A stretch of 56,626 bases of DNA from Cytidiella melzeri. Taxonomy: Eukaryota; Basidiomycota; Agaricomycetes; Polyporales; Irpicaceae. The translations under genes were made by a program, and so were the position numbers. Location: positions 1 to 56,626 of the forward strand of contig JABYQR010000297.1 in the NCBI GenBank assembly GCA_022592445.1, in the 5' to 3' direction. Under the pieces are notes generated by a model, which saw nothing but the letters and a program-made list of their open reading frames with translations, was not told where the DNA came from and did not search any database. How positions within the stretch are numbered: the first letter of the stretch is position 1; every line of letters starts with the position of its first letter. Below are positions 1 to 10,265 of this stretch, one piece after another.

Positions 1-1191
1 CAGCAAGACGTCTTAAATATGTTAGGCGTCCTGACACAAAAGATGGTAGACCTTACCAATCAGGTGGCTGCACTTGCAGCTGTACAGGCACCGGCGGTTG
101 CCGCTGCTACCCACGTTTCTCGGGAAAGAAGCATTGTCGAGAAACCAGTCTCCTTCAAAGGGAAAACCTCGTCAGAAGCCCGGCTCTTCCACCACGCGTT
201 CATAGTATGGGCGCAAAATCAAGGAAAAGCGTTCTTCCAGCAAGACGCGCAAGGCCAGGTCCGAGTGGACAACAATGGCGCGAGGATCTTTGATCCTCAC
301 AAACTCATCACCAGCGCCTTGTCGTTTATGCAGGACGACGCTGCCGACTGGGCTCGCCCTGACATCGAGGAGTTGGCCAATAGCAAACCAGCGATTGGAA
401 ATGACTGGGACACGTTTATCGAGGCCTTCAAGGCAAAGTTTGAGCCTATTGACGCGGTCATGGAGGCCAAGACTAAGGTTACCGGCATGAAGCAGGGTAA
501 CAAGACATTTGCCGCCCACATCTCGGAGTTTGAGACCTGGGCCCCTCGCACTGGCTGGAGCCAGCAGGACCTTTTCGACCGTCTCAAGTCGAGCTTGAGT
601 ACGGAATACCTTCAGCGCGTCTCTTACTTCCAGACCCGCGCCACAACCTACGATGCACTGAAGGACCAGTGCAAGGCAGTAGATGCTCAGCTGGCCGATC
701 TACGCAACAGCACTGGGAAGGTCATGGTAGACAGTTCCTCGGGACATGGCAAGTCCCACCAGCAAGCGTTCCGCGACCCCAATGCAATGGAGATTGACGC
801 ATCCCGTTTCTCCGCCTCGTTTGACTCGCTCTTTGCGGGTCTAGGCAAACAGGAGATCTTCCAGAAATGGAAGAAGGAGATGAGCAAGCGTTGCTCGGTT
901 TGTGGATCTGAGAGTCACAAGAAGAGGGACTCGAAGCACCCCGATGACCCGGTCTGCAACCACTGCGGTGGCACCGGTCACTGGGGGGCAGTTTGCCTGA
1001 AACGGCTTCAAGGCGTCCCTAAGGGACAAAAAGTCGCTGCAACCTCGTCGACCTCGTCGACCGCTACTACTGTAGCCAAGCAAGACGCGTCCAACAACAA
1101 GGATGCTAAGATTGCTGCGCTCAAGGACATGCTGGACATCCAGAAGAAGCAAATGGATGAAATGGCTGCCAAAATCAATGCGGTTTTTTGA
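1..1191 (+). CDS. Retrotransposon Gag polyprotein, 5'-partial
   Basis: Structural protein that would package element RNA into cytoplasmic virus-like particles. Open from base 1 to a TGA at 1189-1191. The middle is a retrotransposon gag domain (around FEAFKAKFEP and TKVTGMKQG). Near the C-terminus there are paired zinc-binding motifs: CSVCGSESHKK, then a canonical knuckle CNHCGGTGHWGAVC at about 950-995. A Lys/Gln-rich coiled-coil-like tail follows. The same protein starts on the minus strand at 6165 in the sister copy, so about 30 N-terminal residues are missing here. The last codons run through six T residues into the stop, where pol overlaps in the -1 frame. Confidence 0.9.
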   Translation, partial: QQDVLNMLGVLTQKMVDLTNQVAALAAVQAPAVAAATHVSRERSIVEKPVSFKGKTSSEARLFHHAFIVWAQNQGKAFFQQDAQGQVRVDNNGARIFDPHKLITSALSFMQDDAADWARPDIEELANSKPAIGNDWDTFIEAFKAKFEPIDAVMEAKTKVTGMKQGNKTFAAHISEFETWAPRTGWSQQDLFDRLKSSLSTEYLQRVSYFQTRATTYDALKDQCKAVDAQLADLRNSTGKVMVDSSSGHGKSHQQAFRDPNAMEIDASRFSASFDSLFAGLGKQEIFQKWKKEMSKRCSVCGSESHKKRDSKHPDDPVCNHCGGTGHWGAVCLKRLQGVPKGQKVAATSSTSSTATTVAKQDASNNKDAKIAALKDMLDIQKKQMDEMAAKINAVF

Positions 1192-4100
1192 AGCGGACTC
1201 GTGACACAGCCGCAGCTGCAAGTCCCCCAGATACCCTGTCCCTGCCTCCTTCGTCGTCCTCGTCTTCTGCCTCGTCTTCCTCGTGTACAACGTCTACTCC
1301 ATGCCCGTTGTCTACTATCTCCTCGTGTACTATATTGTCGCTAGATTGGTTATCGTCTCATTTCCGTGTACATGTACTAGTTAAAGGTCTGAATAGAAGC
1401 ATTCGCGTTCCTGCTATGATCAATTCAGGAGCTACGGCTTTATTCATCAGTCACCAGTTCGTCAAGAAGCATAAGATTATTCAGCACCCGCTCGAAAGGG
1501 TCATCTCATTGCATAACATTGACGGAACTAAGAATAAAGCTGGCGGATTAACGCACTTCGTTCGCCTTACACTCACAGTCGGAGATCACACGGAAAAGGC
1601 AGAGTTTCTTGTCACGGACTTAGGTCCAGAAGACGTCATTCTTGGGCTACCATGGCTCAAACGCGTAAACCCTACCGTCAACTGGGAAAAAGGAGAAATG
1701 ACGATTCCGAGCGGCTCGGAAGAATCTCCTAATGAACCTTTCCAGAAGGTTGACGGTAATCGCAAAGAACGTAGACAGTGGGTCAAAGCCGGTATTATCC
1801 AAGACACCACTGACGAAGTCTGGTGTATGGCCGGCTTCACCTACTCTACTAAGCTTGCTGCCGAAGCAAATGAAGCTAAAGCTCAACGCTCCTTCAAAGA
1901 GATCGTTCCATCAGAGTATCACAGACACGCTAAAGTCTTCTCTGAGGAAGAATCTAATTGACTACCCCAGCATCAGCCCTGGGACCATTCGATTGATCTC
2001 AAACCAGACGCTCCTGAGACTATTAAATCGAAAGTTTATCCTATGCCCCTGAATGAACAAGCCGAGCTTGACAAGTTCATCCAGGAGAACCTATCCAAAG
2101 GTTACATCACGCCTTCTAAGTCTCCGATGGCTTCTCCAGTTTTCTTCATCAAAAAGAAGGATAACAAACTCCGACTTATTCAGGACTACAGAAAACTCAA
2201 CAACATCACTGTGAAGAACTGCTACCCTCTACCGCTTGCCACCGACATCATCAACAAGCTCAAGGGTGCAAAGATCTTCACAAAATTCGATGTCCATTGG
2301 GGATATCACAATGTCCGAATCAAAGAAGGAGACGAGTACAAAGCGGCGTTCGTTACCAACCGGGGACTCTTCGAACCTAAAGTCATGTTCTTCGGTCTCA
2401 CGAACTCACCTGCTACCTTTCAAGCTCTGATGGACAACATCTTCGCTGACCTTGTCGCCGAGGGCAAGGTGGCTGTCTATCTAGATGACATCCTGATCTG
2501 GAGCAACAACCTGACAGAGCACCGCAAGGTTGTACATGAAGTCCTCGAGCGACTTCAACAACACAACCTTTACCTTCGGCCGGAAAAGTGCAAGTTTGAG
2601 AAATCTGAGATCGAGTACCTCGGGTTGAGCATTCGCGCTGGCAAAGTAGCTATGGACCCTGTCAAAGTCCAAGCAGTTTCTACGTGGCCCACACCCAAGA
2701 ACCTCAAAGAAGTTAGAGGGTTCATCGGGTTTGCCAACTTCTACCGCCGCTTTATCCAAGACTTCTCAAAGCACGCGCGGCCTCTACACGACCTTACTAA
2801 GAAGGACGTACCGTTCATCTGGGGTCCAGCACAAGAGACTGCCTTCACGCTGCTAAAGAAGGCCTTTACCACTAAGCCTATCTTGGCAGTCTGGGACCCT
2901 GAACTCCCTACACGTCTAGAAGTCGATGCTTCGGGCTATGCGACCGGTGGAATCATCTCCCAGAAATCGAAGGAAGATGGATTCTACCACCCTATCGCCT
3001 ACCGATCCGCATCTATGACTGAAGCTGAGCGTAACTATGAAATCTTTGATCGGGAGATGTTAGCCATCACCGAAGCTCTCAAAGATTGGCGCCACTACCT
3101 TGAGGGGCTCAAGGAACCGTTTGAGATCTGGACAGATCACGCAAACCTGCAGTACTGGAAGACTGCGCAACACCTCACTCGACGTCAAGCACGTTAGTCA
3201 TTACTTTTGGCTGACTTCGACTTCGTGTTGGTACACAAGCCCGGTAGTACCATGATACACGCTGATCCTCTCTCTCGTCTTCACTCACACGCTGTCACGG
3301 ATGAAGAAGACAACAAGGATCAAGTGGTACTGAAACCGGAACATTTCCGCATCCTCGCTACCAGTGCGCTTACCACTGCTTCTCCGCTCGAATCAAAGAT
3401 CCGAGAATGCACGGAACAAGAAGCAGAAGTCGCACAAGCTCTTGCTACCCTTCGAAAGAAGGGTCCTCGCAAATTTGACGGCGGTTTACTCGAATGGGAA
3501 GAGAGTGACGGGCTCATCTATTACAAGGGAAAACTCTACATCCCTAACAACAAAGAGCTCCGTCATGAAATTGTCAAATCTTGCCATGACACACCCACGG
3601 CTGGTCATCCGGGCAAACATGGCACCATAGAGCTAGTCTCACGACACTATTGGTGGCCAAAGATGAATGCCTTCATCGAGACTTACGTACTAGGTTGTGA
3701 TCGCTGTCAGCGTTACAAGTCGGCTCCACATCCTAAAGCAGTACTACAGCCTCAGGAAACTCCGGCCAGACCTTGGGAACACATCGGTGTAGATCTCATC
3801 ACTCAGCTGCCACCCTCTAAGGGATTCGATTCGATCGCGGTCTACGTTGACCACTACTCCGATCAAACGCACATCATCCCTACTACCACTAGGGTTAACG
3901 CTGAGGGGATTGCCGATCTACACTACAAAGAAGTATTCCGACTTCACGGCATTCCCAAGAAGGTGTTCTCTGACCGAGGACCCCAGTTTGCAGCACGCTT
4001 CATGCGTGCGCTCTATCACCGCCTAGGCATAGAGACTGGTTTTACGACCGCCTATCATCCGCAAGGAAATGGCAAGGTCGAACGCAAAAACCAGGATATC

Positions 4101-4994
4101 GAACAGTACCTGCGTCTATTCTGTCAGCAACGACAAGACGACTGGGTCGATCATCTGCCGGCGGCTGAGTTTGCACTCAACTCGCGAGTACATGCGGGTA
4201 ATTCACAAACACCGTTTGAGGTTATCTATGGATATCGCCCCGACTTCACCATACCAGTTGGCAAGCGAAGCAATATCCCATCGCTTGATGAGCGCCTTGA
4301 CAATATGGCTCGAGTACGCAAAGAGACCGATGCAGCTCTTCGTCTAAGCAAAGAAAAGATGAAGCAACTCTATGAGTCTGAGAAGCGCTCTCCACGCGTC
4401 TTCCAAGTAGGGGACATGGTCTGGCTGAACGCTAAGAACGTCCAGATCCACCAGGCTACCCCTAAGCTTGGTCCTCGACAACTCGGCCCGTACAAAGTCA
4501 TCGAGCGTATCGGCGATCTTGACTACAAGCTCGATCTACCCAGCTATCTCCGAATCCACCCCGTCTTCCACATCAACCGTCTAAGTCCCTGGCACGACAA
4601 CGGCAAAGACGTACCTCCACCTCCTGATCCTATTGTCATAGAAGGAGAAGAACAGTACGTCGTCGAAAAGGTGCTAGACAGCAGGCTACACGGACGTTGG
4701 AAGAAATTGCAATTCCTTGTCAAATGGGAAGGGTATTCAGACGGACACAATAGCTGGGAACCAGTAGAAAACCTCGAGAATAGTCAAGAAGCGATTGACG
4801 ACTTCTACAAAGCAAACCCCGGAGCGCCCCGGGTCATCAAAGCTTCACTCTTTGCGGATCTCCGCTTGCACTTTCGGGAATTCAATACCCAGACCGACCC
4901 CGCTTTCCTTCGCACGATCTATCCATCTACATACAATCTTAGCTGGGATGAAGGCAAACACATTGGTCTGAATATCTCAAGAACATCACACTGA
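1188..4994 (+). pseudogene. Retrotransposon Pol (protease-RT-RNase H-integrase-chromodomain), inactivated
   Basis: One frame, -1 relative to gag, broken by TGA at 1959-1961 and TAG at 3195-3197. The protease active site reads INSGAT at about 1420-1437, Asn where the catalytic Asp is expected. RT shows FDVHWGYHNVRI and the catalytic YLDDIL box near 2478-2495. RNase H shows LEVDASGYATGG and TDHANLQYW. Integrase has the H-H-C-C zinc region (HPGKHGT to CDRCQRY) and DDE residues in GVDLITQLP, FSDRGPQF and HPQGNGKVERKN. A chromodomain (VEKVLDSRLHGRWKKLQFLV, WEGY, NSWEP) lies near 4650-4810; in this class it binds chromatin marks and directs integration. All domains are present, so decay is by point mutation and recent. 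Confidence 0.93.
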
Positions 4995-5146
4995 CGGGTA
5001 ACGTCGAGTCAACGACACCAGAAGGGGAGAAACTTCCTAGCATCCTTCTGACTAGACAATCGGGGCAATTCTGCTGAATCCCTGTAGACGGGTAGAAGAC
5101 CTCTATCACCACAGCACAGTGATGCTTCGCGAGGACGCTCAATTTT

Positions 5147-5159
5147 AGGAGGGGGGTAA
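5147..5159 (+). other. Polypurine tract of copy 1
   Basis: A purine run, AGGAGGGGGGTAA, immediately upstream of the LTR start TGTCATGG. This is the position of the plus-strand primer in LTR retrotransposons. Confidence 0.75.
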
Positions 5160-5915
5160 TGTCATGGATGGCCTGATTAGCCCTTAATTTTTGCAATTTA
5201 CCTCTTGTTTTTATCTGTAAAACTTCGGGCTGCAGCTCAGTTGCAACTCTCTCTGCACAAACACCTTTGCACGTCTATTAAGCGCCCGTATCACGTGGCT
5301 TAGACGCTCCACACGGTCACATTACTTGCTACTACGTCACACTGGCATGTGACTTAGCTTAAGTAAGACCACATGGCTACAAGCACATGGCTCAGCCCAT
5401 AGCTAGGGTTTGACGTCATAGATACTGTCCACATGGGCTCCTTATTGTTCTTTCCTTATTGTTCTCTTTATGGAAGGATGTTCTCACAGGTGTGGGAATG
5501 GAATACAATAGTTGGTCTCCTTTTAGATAGATTCTCTCACGGGTAGAGTTCTTGGCAAGGTCAAGACAATAGCTATTGTTCTCCTTTAGGTAGTTCTTTT
5601 GTTCTTCGTTCACACGGCTTCTTGCAAAGCCTGCCCTCAACATGGTCTGTGCGCAGGTCCCTGAAGTCTATATAAGCAGCTGCATGTACGCTCCTAGCCC
5701 CCATCTCGACCTCTTGGTCTTTACTGGGCTAGGTAAGCAAACCCCTCTTGTACTACATAGCGGGTAGTATCAATATTAACTTGGTCTTTACTGGGCTAGA
5801 TATCTGTATAAGGTTTATAGCTGGTGAGAGCATTGTGCTATACACCTGCCACCGCCTCGTTGTCGTCTTCCACTCCGTGTCCCTAGTTGTTACGTCGAGC
5901 TCCGTCTCCGTGACA
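5160..5915 (+). repeat. 3' LTR of chromovirus copy 1 (756 bp)
   Basis: Begins TGTCA and ends TGACA, a 5-bp terminal inverted repeat. It aligns along its length, inverted, with 7272-8028. A TATA-like CTATATAAG lies at about 5668-5676, suggesting the element promoter. A 22-bp unit containing CTTGGTCTTTACTGGGCTAG occurs twice (about 5713 and 5780), also in the sister LTR. The next five bases (GGAAG, 5916-5920) would be one half of the target-site duplication; the other half is outside the window. Confidence 0.93.
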
Positions 5916-6165
5916 GGAAGAGCCGGGCTTCCGACGATGTTTTCCCCTTGAAGGAGACTGGTTTCTCAACAATGCTTCTTTCCCGAGAAATGTGGGTAGC
6001 AGCGGCAACCGCTGGTGCCTGTGCAGCTGCAAGTGCAGCCACCTGATTGGTAAGGTCAACCATCCTTTGTGTCAGGACGCCCAACATATTTAGGACGTCT
6101 TGCTGGCTCAGGTTGGCGACTGGGGCAGCTGGGGCAGCAGGGGCAGCAGGCTGGTTGGGATCCAT
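5916..6165 (-). pseudogene. Gag N-terminus of chromovirus copy 2, truncated by insertion
   Basis: From the first ATG (6165) the product starts MDPNQP, has an Ala/Pro repeat, then matches the first residues of copy 1 Gag almost exactly (QQDVLNMLGVLTQ, RSIVEKPVSFKGKTSSEARL). Homology stops at 5916 where copy 1 begins. The same frame stays open upstream to about 6384 (including CSNCIHFFDSN and FYECDDQPC) without an ATG, so the true start could be upstream by a non-AUG codon or by splicing. Confidence 0.85.
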
Positions 6166-6430
6166 GTCTTGTGTTGTGATGAGGCGTAAATTTTCTTCGT
6201 TGGGTGTCTGGTGGTGCTCAGCGTAGTACTCGCTGTTAACGGCTTCAGTGGGGTCTGCCTGAGTGTATCGATTTGGACAGGGTTGGTCGTCACACTCGTA
6301 GAACAGTCCTCCGTAGAAGTGGTCGTCGGTGACTGTGTTTGAGTCGAAGAAATGTATACAATTACTACAAGACGTGGTGGGCAAAAACTATGGACCCGCT
6401 AGATCCACTCAAAATAGCTATCACTATTTA

Positions 6431-7126
6431 CTACGTTAAGTTGTGTGAGGACTTTGTCGTATTTTTACGAAGCTGCTTAAAGGAAACTTTCCCAATTGCT
6501 TTGCAACCCCAGTCTAGGAGTTGCCACTCGCGGTCGGCTGTGACGGGTGCGAGATTGTCGACTCGGTTGAGGAAACGATTAACCTTGTTGACAAGGTGAA
6601 GCAGCGCGCGACGGTGGTCGGGGTTGGCGCGGTTTAGGAGTTCTTCAAGCTCCGTGAGAGCTTGCAGGCGAGTGCAAATGGCGGTAAGTTTTGGCCTGAA
6701 GATGCCTACTAGATCAACCGGTGACAACTTCTTGAAGTCGATCAACACCGGCTTTGGTGCAGCGGGGGCGGGAGTTGGTGCAGGGAGCTTTGCTAGTCGC
6801 TCTGCAAAGGTGAGCTTGTGGGTCTGTTGCTCAGCTAAGGTGCGGTCACGCTCCTCAGCAGTTCGTTCTCCGTATGCTCGTGCAGAGGCGCGGAGTTGGC
6901 GATTTTCCTCGTATGAGGGGACGGTGAGGGTGATGCCTTTGACAGGCGGCTTCTTGGACACGTACTTCGCGACAGTGACCAGGTCTTTGTCAGACCAGCG
7001 ATGAGGTTGACCACTCTTACGCTTGTCAGCGAGAGCGTCGAGGAAAGATGGAGGAAGACACCTCTTGAGCTGAGGCTCAGTGGGAGGGAGGGTCTTAGAG
7101 AAACGGGGGCGCGTGTCTTTAGGCAC
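6431..7126 (-). CDS. Uncharacterised pre-gag ORF of the chromovirus
   Basis: About 231 residues lying between the 5' LTR and gag, where Ty3/gypsy elements normally have only an untranslated leader. I do not recognise a known domain. It is basic and helical-looking, with a Pro/Ala linker (LPAPTPAPAAPKP) in the middle and a C-terminal part containing DREWQLLDWGCKAIGKVSF. No ATG is visible in the open frame; it would start at GTG (7126) or its ATG has been lost. A similar ORF with NREWRMLKKDLKSLGRISF occupies the same position in the third retrotransposon (54833-55612), which argues for real coding constraint. The start is uncertain and the function unknown. Confidence 0.6.
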   Translation of the reverse strand: MPKDTRPRFSKTLPPTEPQLKRCLPPSFLDALADKRKSGQPHRWSDKDLVTVAKYVSKKPPVKGITLTVPSYEENRQLRASARAYGERTAEERDRTLAEQQTHKLTFAERLAKLPAPTPAPAAPKPVLIDFKKLSPVDLVGIFRPKLTAICTRLQALTELEELLNRANPDHRRALLHLVNKVNRFLNRVDNLAPVTADREWQLLDWGCKAIGKVSFKQLRKNTTKSSHNLT

Positions 7127-7271
7127 TAAACAACGCGCAGGGGGTAGAAACAGACGACGTAAGCGTAGCTCAACGGTATGAAGAGACCGGAGACGTACTC
7201 GTCAAACAGGAATAAACTTTTTTAAACGGTGGGAATGGGGAACCCAGGGTTTCACAACAATCTCGACCTAA

Positions 7272-8028
7272 TGTCACGGAGACGAAGCTCGACGCAACTA
7301 AAAGGGACACGGTGTGGAAGACGACGAAGAGGTGGTGGCAGGCTTGAAGCACAATGCTTTCACCAGCTATCAAACTTTATGCAAGTTGCTAGCCCAGTAA
7401 AGACCAAGTTAGTATTCTGACTACCAGCTATGTAGTACAGAGGGGATTTGCTTACCTAGCCCAGTAAAGACCAAGAGGTCGAGATGGGGGCTAGGAGCGT
7501 ACATGCAGCAGTATATATAGACTTCAGGGACCTGCGCACAGACCATGTTGAGGGCAGGCTTTGCAAGAAGCCGTGTGAACGAAGAACAAAAGAACTACCT
7601 AAAGGAGAACAATAGCTATTGTCTAGACCTTGCCAACAACTCTACCCGTGAGAGAATCTATCTAAAAGGAGACCAACTATTGTATTCCATTCCCACACCT
7701 GTGAGAACATCCTTCCATAAAGAGAACAATAAGGAAAGAACAAAAGTAGTCCATGTGGACGTCATTTATGACATCAAACCCTAGCTATGGGCTGAACCAT
7801 GTGTCTGTAGCCATGTGGTCTTACTTAAGCTAAGTCACATGCCAGTGTGACGTAGTAGCAAGTAATGTGACCGTGTGGAGCGTCTAAGCCACGTGATACG
7901 GGCGCTTAATAGACATGCAAAAGGAGTTTATGCAGAGAGAATTGAAACTGGGTTGTAGCCCGGAGTTTTACAGATAAAAACAAGAGGTAAATTGCGAAAA
8001 TTAAGGGCTAGTCAGGCCATCCATGACA
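7272..8028 (-). repeat. 5' LTR of chromovirus copy 2 (757 bp)
   Basis: Inverted copy of the 5160-5915 LTR with the same TGTCA/TGACA ends, TATA-like element and duplicated CTTGGTCTTTACTGGGCTAG unit. By eye the two LTRs are about 90 percent identical. No obvious tRNA primer site starting TGG follows the inner end. Confidence 0.93.
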
Positions 8029-8487
8029 AGTTTCAGTATGGTCAGTTATATGATCAGTAACAATTGATGAAGTTTGAAGTAGTTTCTTGATCATGAAGTA
8101 ACTGAGATGACCGAGTTTTTTATGTAGTTCAAGTAGAGTAATGCCAGTTCTATGCACGCTTGCTAAAGAAGTCACTCGAGTTGATGATAGCGTGTATAAA
8201 TCGTTTGGTTTTCTAACTACAGCCACACAAGTCGAGTTTGAGTTGTATATAGTACAAAGATTGTGATAGAAAGTAAAACAATAATCAGAGTCCAGTTTTC
8301 CAACGCTGATTAAAGTAAAAGGTAGAGTTGAGTTGAAGTAGACGTTCTTCAGCAAGAGTTCAGTAAGCTTACCACTTTCCTGTTCCACCTCGAGTATTAT
8401 GTCACCAGCGAGTATCAAAACTAGTTGTTCTGAGTTGGCAACAGTCAGTACAATAGTTGGTACAGAGTGGACATTGAAAAGTAAGTC
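8029..8487 (-). pseudogene. Copia protease/pre-integrase segment, truncated
   Basis: Same frame as the gag ORF upstream, after a TGA at 8488-8490. Includes VEQESGKLTELLLKNVYF and SVGKLDSDYCF, typical of the segment after the copia protease, and LLELHKKLGHLSYFMIKKLL, the GAG-pre-integrase motif that precedes integrase. It ends at 8029 with the inserted LTR. Confidence 0.85.
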
Positions 8488-10197
8488 TCAATACGGCGTA
8501 CAGTGTATAGTCACGCCGGTATCAAGAATATGTATCGACTCGTCTGTTGACGAAGTTGCATACAGTGGAAGTAGAGTAGGAGAAGTAGTAGTAAGCGAAG
8601 TACTTACATGCATAGTGACGTCAGACTCAGAGAGAGCCGACACCCACGCGCTCTGGTTGCGACGAGGAGTAGTGGTCGACAGACCAGCAACAGCGGGAGT
8701 GGCAACAACAGCGGCGGCAGTGGCAGCTTTGCCCTTGGCACCAGCAGTGACGGACTTCCGGGTAATACCCTTCCTCTTCATCACCTCCTTGGACTTCTCT
8801 GTCCAGTGCGAAGGGCAAGTAGGCATTGTGTGGCCTGTCTCATTACAGTTGTAACACTTCATCTTTGAAGTGTCACGAACGGACTTCTCCTTAGAGTAAG
8901 GAGCAGCAGCCGCACGAGCGGAGGAAGTGGCTTTTGCCGGACGTTTGACACGTTTGTCGACTGCTGGCGACGCGGCGGAAGAACCACCAGCGGGCCTATC
9001 GCGAGGGACGAGGGTTGATGAACCCTTAGACCAAGAGCGGTCAAGTGGGTAAGCGAGTCGCCAGCTATGGAAGTCGCGGCGAAGCTTGACACTCAGCAAG
9101 ATGGGGTTGTAATCGTATTTCTCGCCAACAGGAGTACAAGAACGCATCAGCCTCGTAGCTAGCGCGAGTATGCGCATAGGCGGGGGAATGATGCCGACAA
9201 GGGCGGAGTAGAAGATATGCTGAGGGAATTCAATCCCCTTGGAGAGAATCTTTGAGTAAAGGTTGTGCGCGTCGTCAAGCAGTTTGTCCATTTCGTGGAC
9301 AGGACGGTGGAGAGAGAAGAGTTGGAAGATTTTGTTCGCGTCCGACATAGTAGAGGTTGGTTCGAAACGCTCGGAGAGTTTCTCCATCAGTCTGTGAGGC
9401 GCGGTCTCATTGAGATAGTTTGCCATCACAGAGTCCGCAATGTGTCCAGCCAGGACGTTGAAGACGGCCCGTTGGACCTCTTGAGGAATGGTAAGACCAC
9501 CCCTGTAGCTGTAGAAGTCGACGATGGTCGACATTGCAGTATTGACGCGGAACTTCCACATCGGCCAGGTATCAGGACCCATAAGTTTGCCAATGTCTGC
9601 AAAGGCTTTGTAAATGTTGCTAAGTGACATAGTATACTCCACGTCGTGTTTTGGAGGCACGGAAAGGAGAGATGACACCGCTTGCGCGGAGTCAGTAGGG
9701 CCAGATGGCAAGGGGGACGGTGCACGATGGGCTCTGGGCAGTTTGCCCCTTTGCCTTTCGTGCGCCTCGTCGTCGTCCATAGCATCGTCACTATTGTCTG
9801 ATGATGGTTTAGTGGGGTGACGACATGCGAAGTCGTCGCGGAGAGTGTCGAATGGAGTGCGTCGGCGATCTGAGGGGGGTGCTGAGACTCGACGTGATGC
9901 TGTGATGCGGGCAGTTGGTTGATTGGCAATGGCAGATGTAGTAGCGACGTTGGGGGCGTGTTCAGAAGGTGCAGGACCTGGGGTACCAGCGCGAGAAGCG
10001 GAAGACATTGTAGGTTGTTGAGGAGGAGTAGGAGCAGGAGGAGGAGTTGGAGTAGGAGTGAAGACAGGGGTTCTCCTGTGAGTATGAGGAGGGCGAGTGG
10101 AAGGCCTGGAGGTAGTAGTACCTCGGTAGAAGTTGGTTTGGTGTCGTTTGCGCGTAGAACAACGAGGTTGAGACTGATCAGTGGGATCAGAGCTCAT
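8488..10197 (-). CDS. Copia Gag and protease start, ended by a nonsense codon
   Basis: About 569 residues from ATG 10197. The N-terminal 150 residues are Pro/Ser/Thr-rich and low complexity. The central part is a UBN2-type copia gag domain (YKAFADIGKLMGPDTWPMWK; SDANKIFQLFSLHRP). A CCHC zinc knuckle, CYNCNETGHTMPTC, lies near 8820-8865. At the end, the protease active site reads HILDTGVTIHCTPY; Val replaces the usual Ala of D(S/T)GAT. The next codon is TGA although the frame stays open beyond it, so the stop is probably a mutation. Confidence 0.88.
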   Translation of the reverse strand: MSSDPTDQSQPRCSTRKRHQTNFYRGTTTSRPSTRPPHTHRRTPVFTPTPTPPPAPTPPQQPTMSSASRAGTPGPAPSEHAPNVATTSAIANQPTARITASRRVSAPPSDRRRTPFDTLRDDFACRHPTKPSSDNSDDAMDDDEAHERQRGKLPRAHRAPSPLPSGPTDSAQAVSSLLSVPPKHDVEYTMSLSNIYKAFADIGKLMGPDTWPMWKFRVNTAMSTIVDFYSYRGGLTIPQEVQRAVFNVLAGHIADSVMANYLNETAPHRLMEKLSERFEPTSTMSDANKIFQLFSLHRPVHEMDKLLDDAHNLYSKILSKGIEFPQHIFYSALVGIIPPPMRILALATRLMRSCTPVGEKYDYNPILLSVKLRRDFHSWRLAYPLDRSWSKGSSTLVPRDRPAGGSSAASPAVDKRVKRPAKATSSARAAAAPYSKEKSVRDTSKMKCYNCNETGHTMPTCPSHWTEKSKEVMKRKGITRKSVTAGAKGKAATAAAVVATPAVAGLSTTTPRRNQSAWVSALSESDVTMHVSTSLTTTSPTLLPLYATSSTDESIHILDTGVTIHCTPY

Positions 10198-10252
10198 CAA
10201 CTGATGGATAGTGAGTGCAGAGAGTAGTATGAGTGAGGTAAAGAGCTTATTT

Positions 10253-10265
10253 GGGGCTCATAACC
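10253..10265 (-). promoter_or_regulatory. Copia primer-binding site (initiator tRNA-Met anticodon arm)
   Basis: Directly adjoins the inner end of the LTR. The plus-strand sequence GGGGCTCATAACC resembles the anticodon stem-loop of initiator tRNA-Met (CAT anticodon). Drosophila copia and yeast Ty5 prime reverse transcription from an internally cleaved initiator tRNA-Met in this way; the same is inferred here. Confidence 0.75.

Larger units (their letters stand above)
1..5915 (+). mobile_element. Ty3/gypsy chromovirus copy 1, 5' end outside the window
   Basis: LTR retrotransposon with the order gag (CCHC knuckle), aspartic protease, reverse transcriptase, RNase H, integrase, chromodomain, polypurine tract, 3' LTR. 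The RT-before-integrase order and the C-terminal chromodomain place it among the chromoviruses, which include MarY1-like elements of mushrooms. The 5' LTR and start of gag lie left of the window. The element ends at the TGACA of its LTR (5915) and abuts directly on the minus-strand gag of a sister copy, so it jumped into that copy. Pol carries two nonsense codons and a changed protease catalytic residue, so this copy cannot be autonomous. Confidence 0.95.
5916..8028 (-). mobile_element. Chromovirus copy 2 (5' part), split by copy 1
   Basis: Same family as copy 1 on the opposite strand. Reading on the minus strand: 5' LTR (8028 to 7272), a leader, a pre-gag ORF (7126 to 6431), then gag from about 6165 until copy 1 breaks it at 5916. 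The rest of gag, pol and the 3' LTR must lie left of the window beyond copy 1. The LTR ends within a copia pol fragment (8029 on), so this copy jumped into the copia element. Five bases outside the LTR are AGTTT (8029-8033). Confidence 0.9.
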
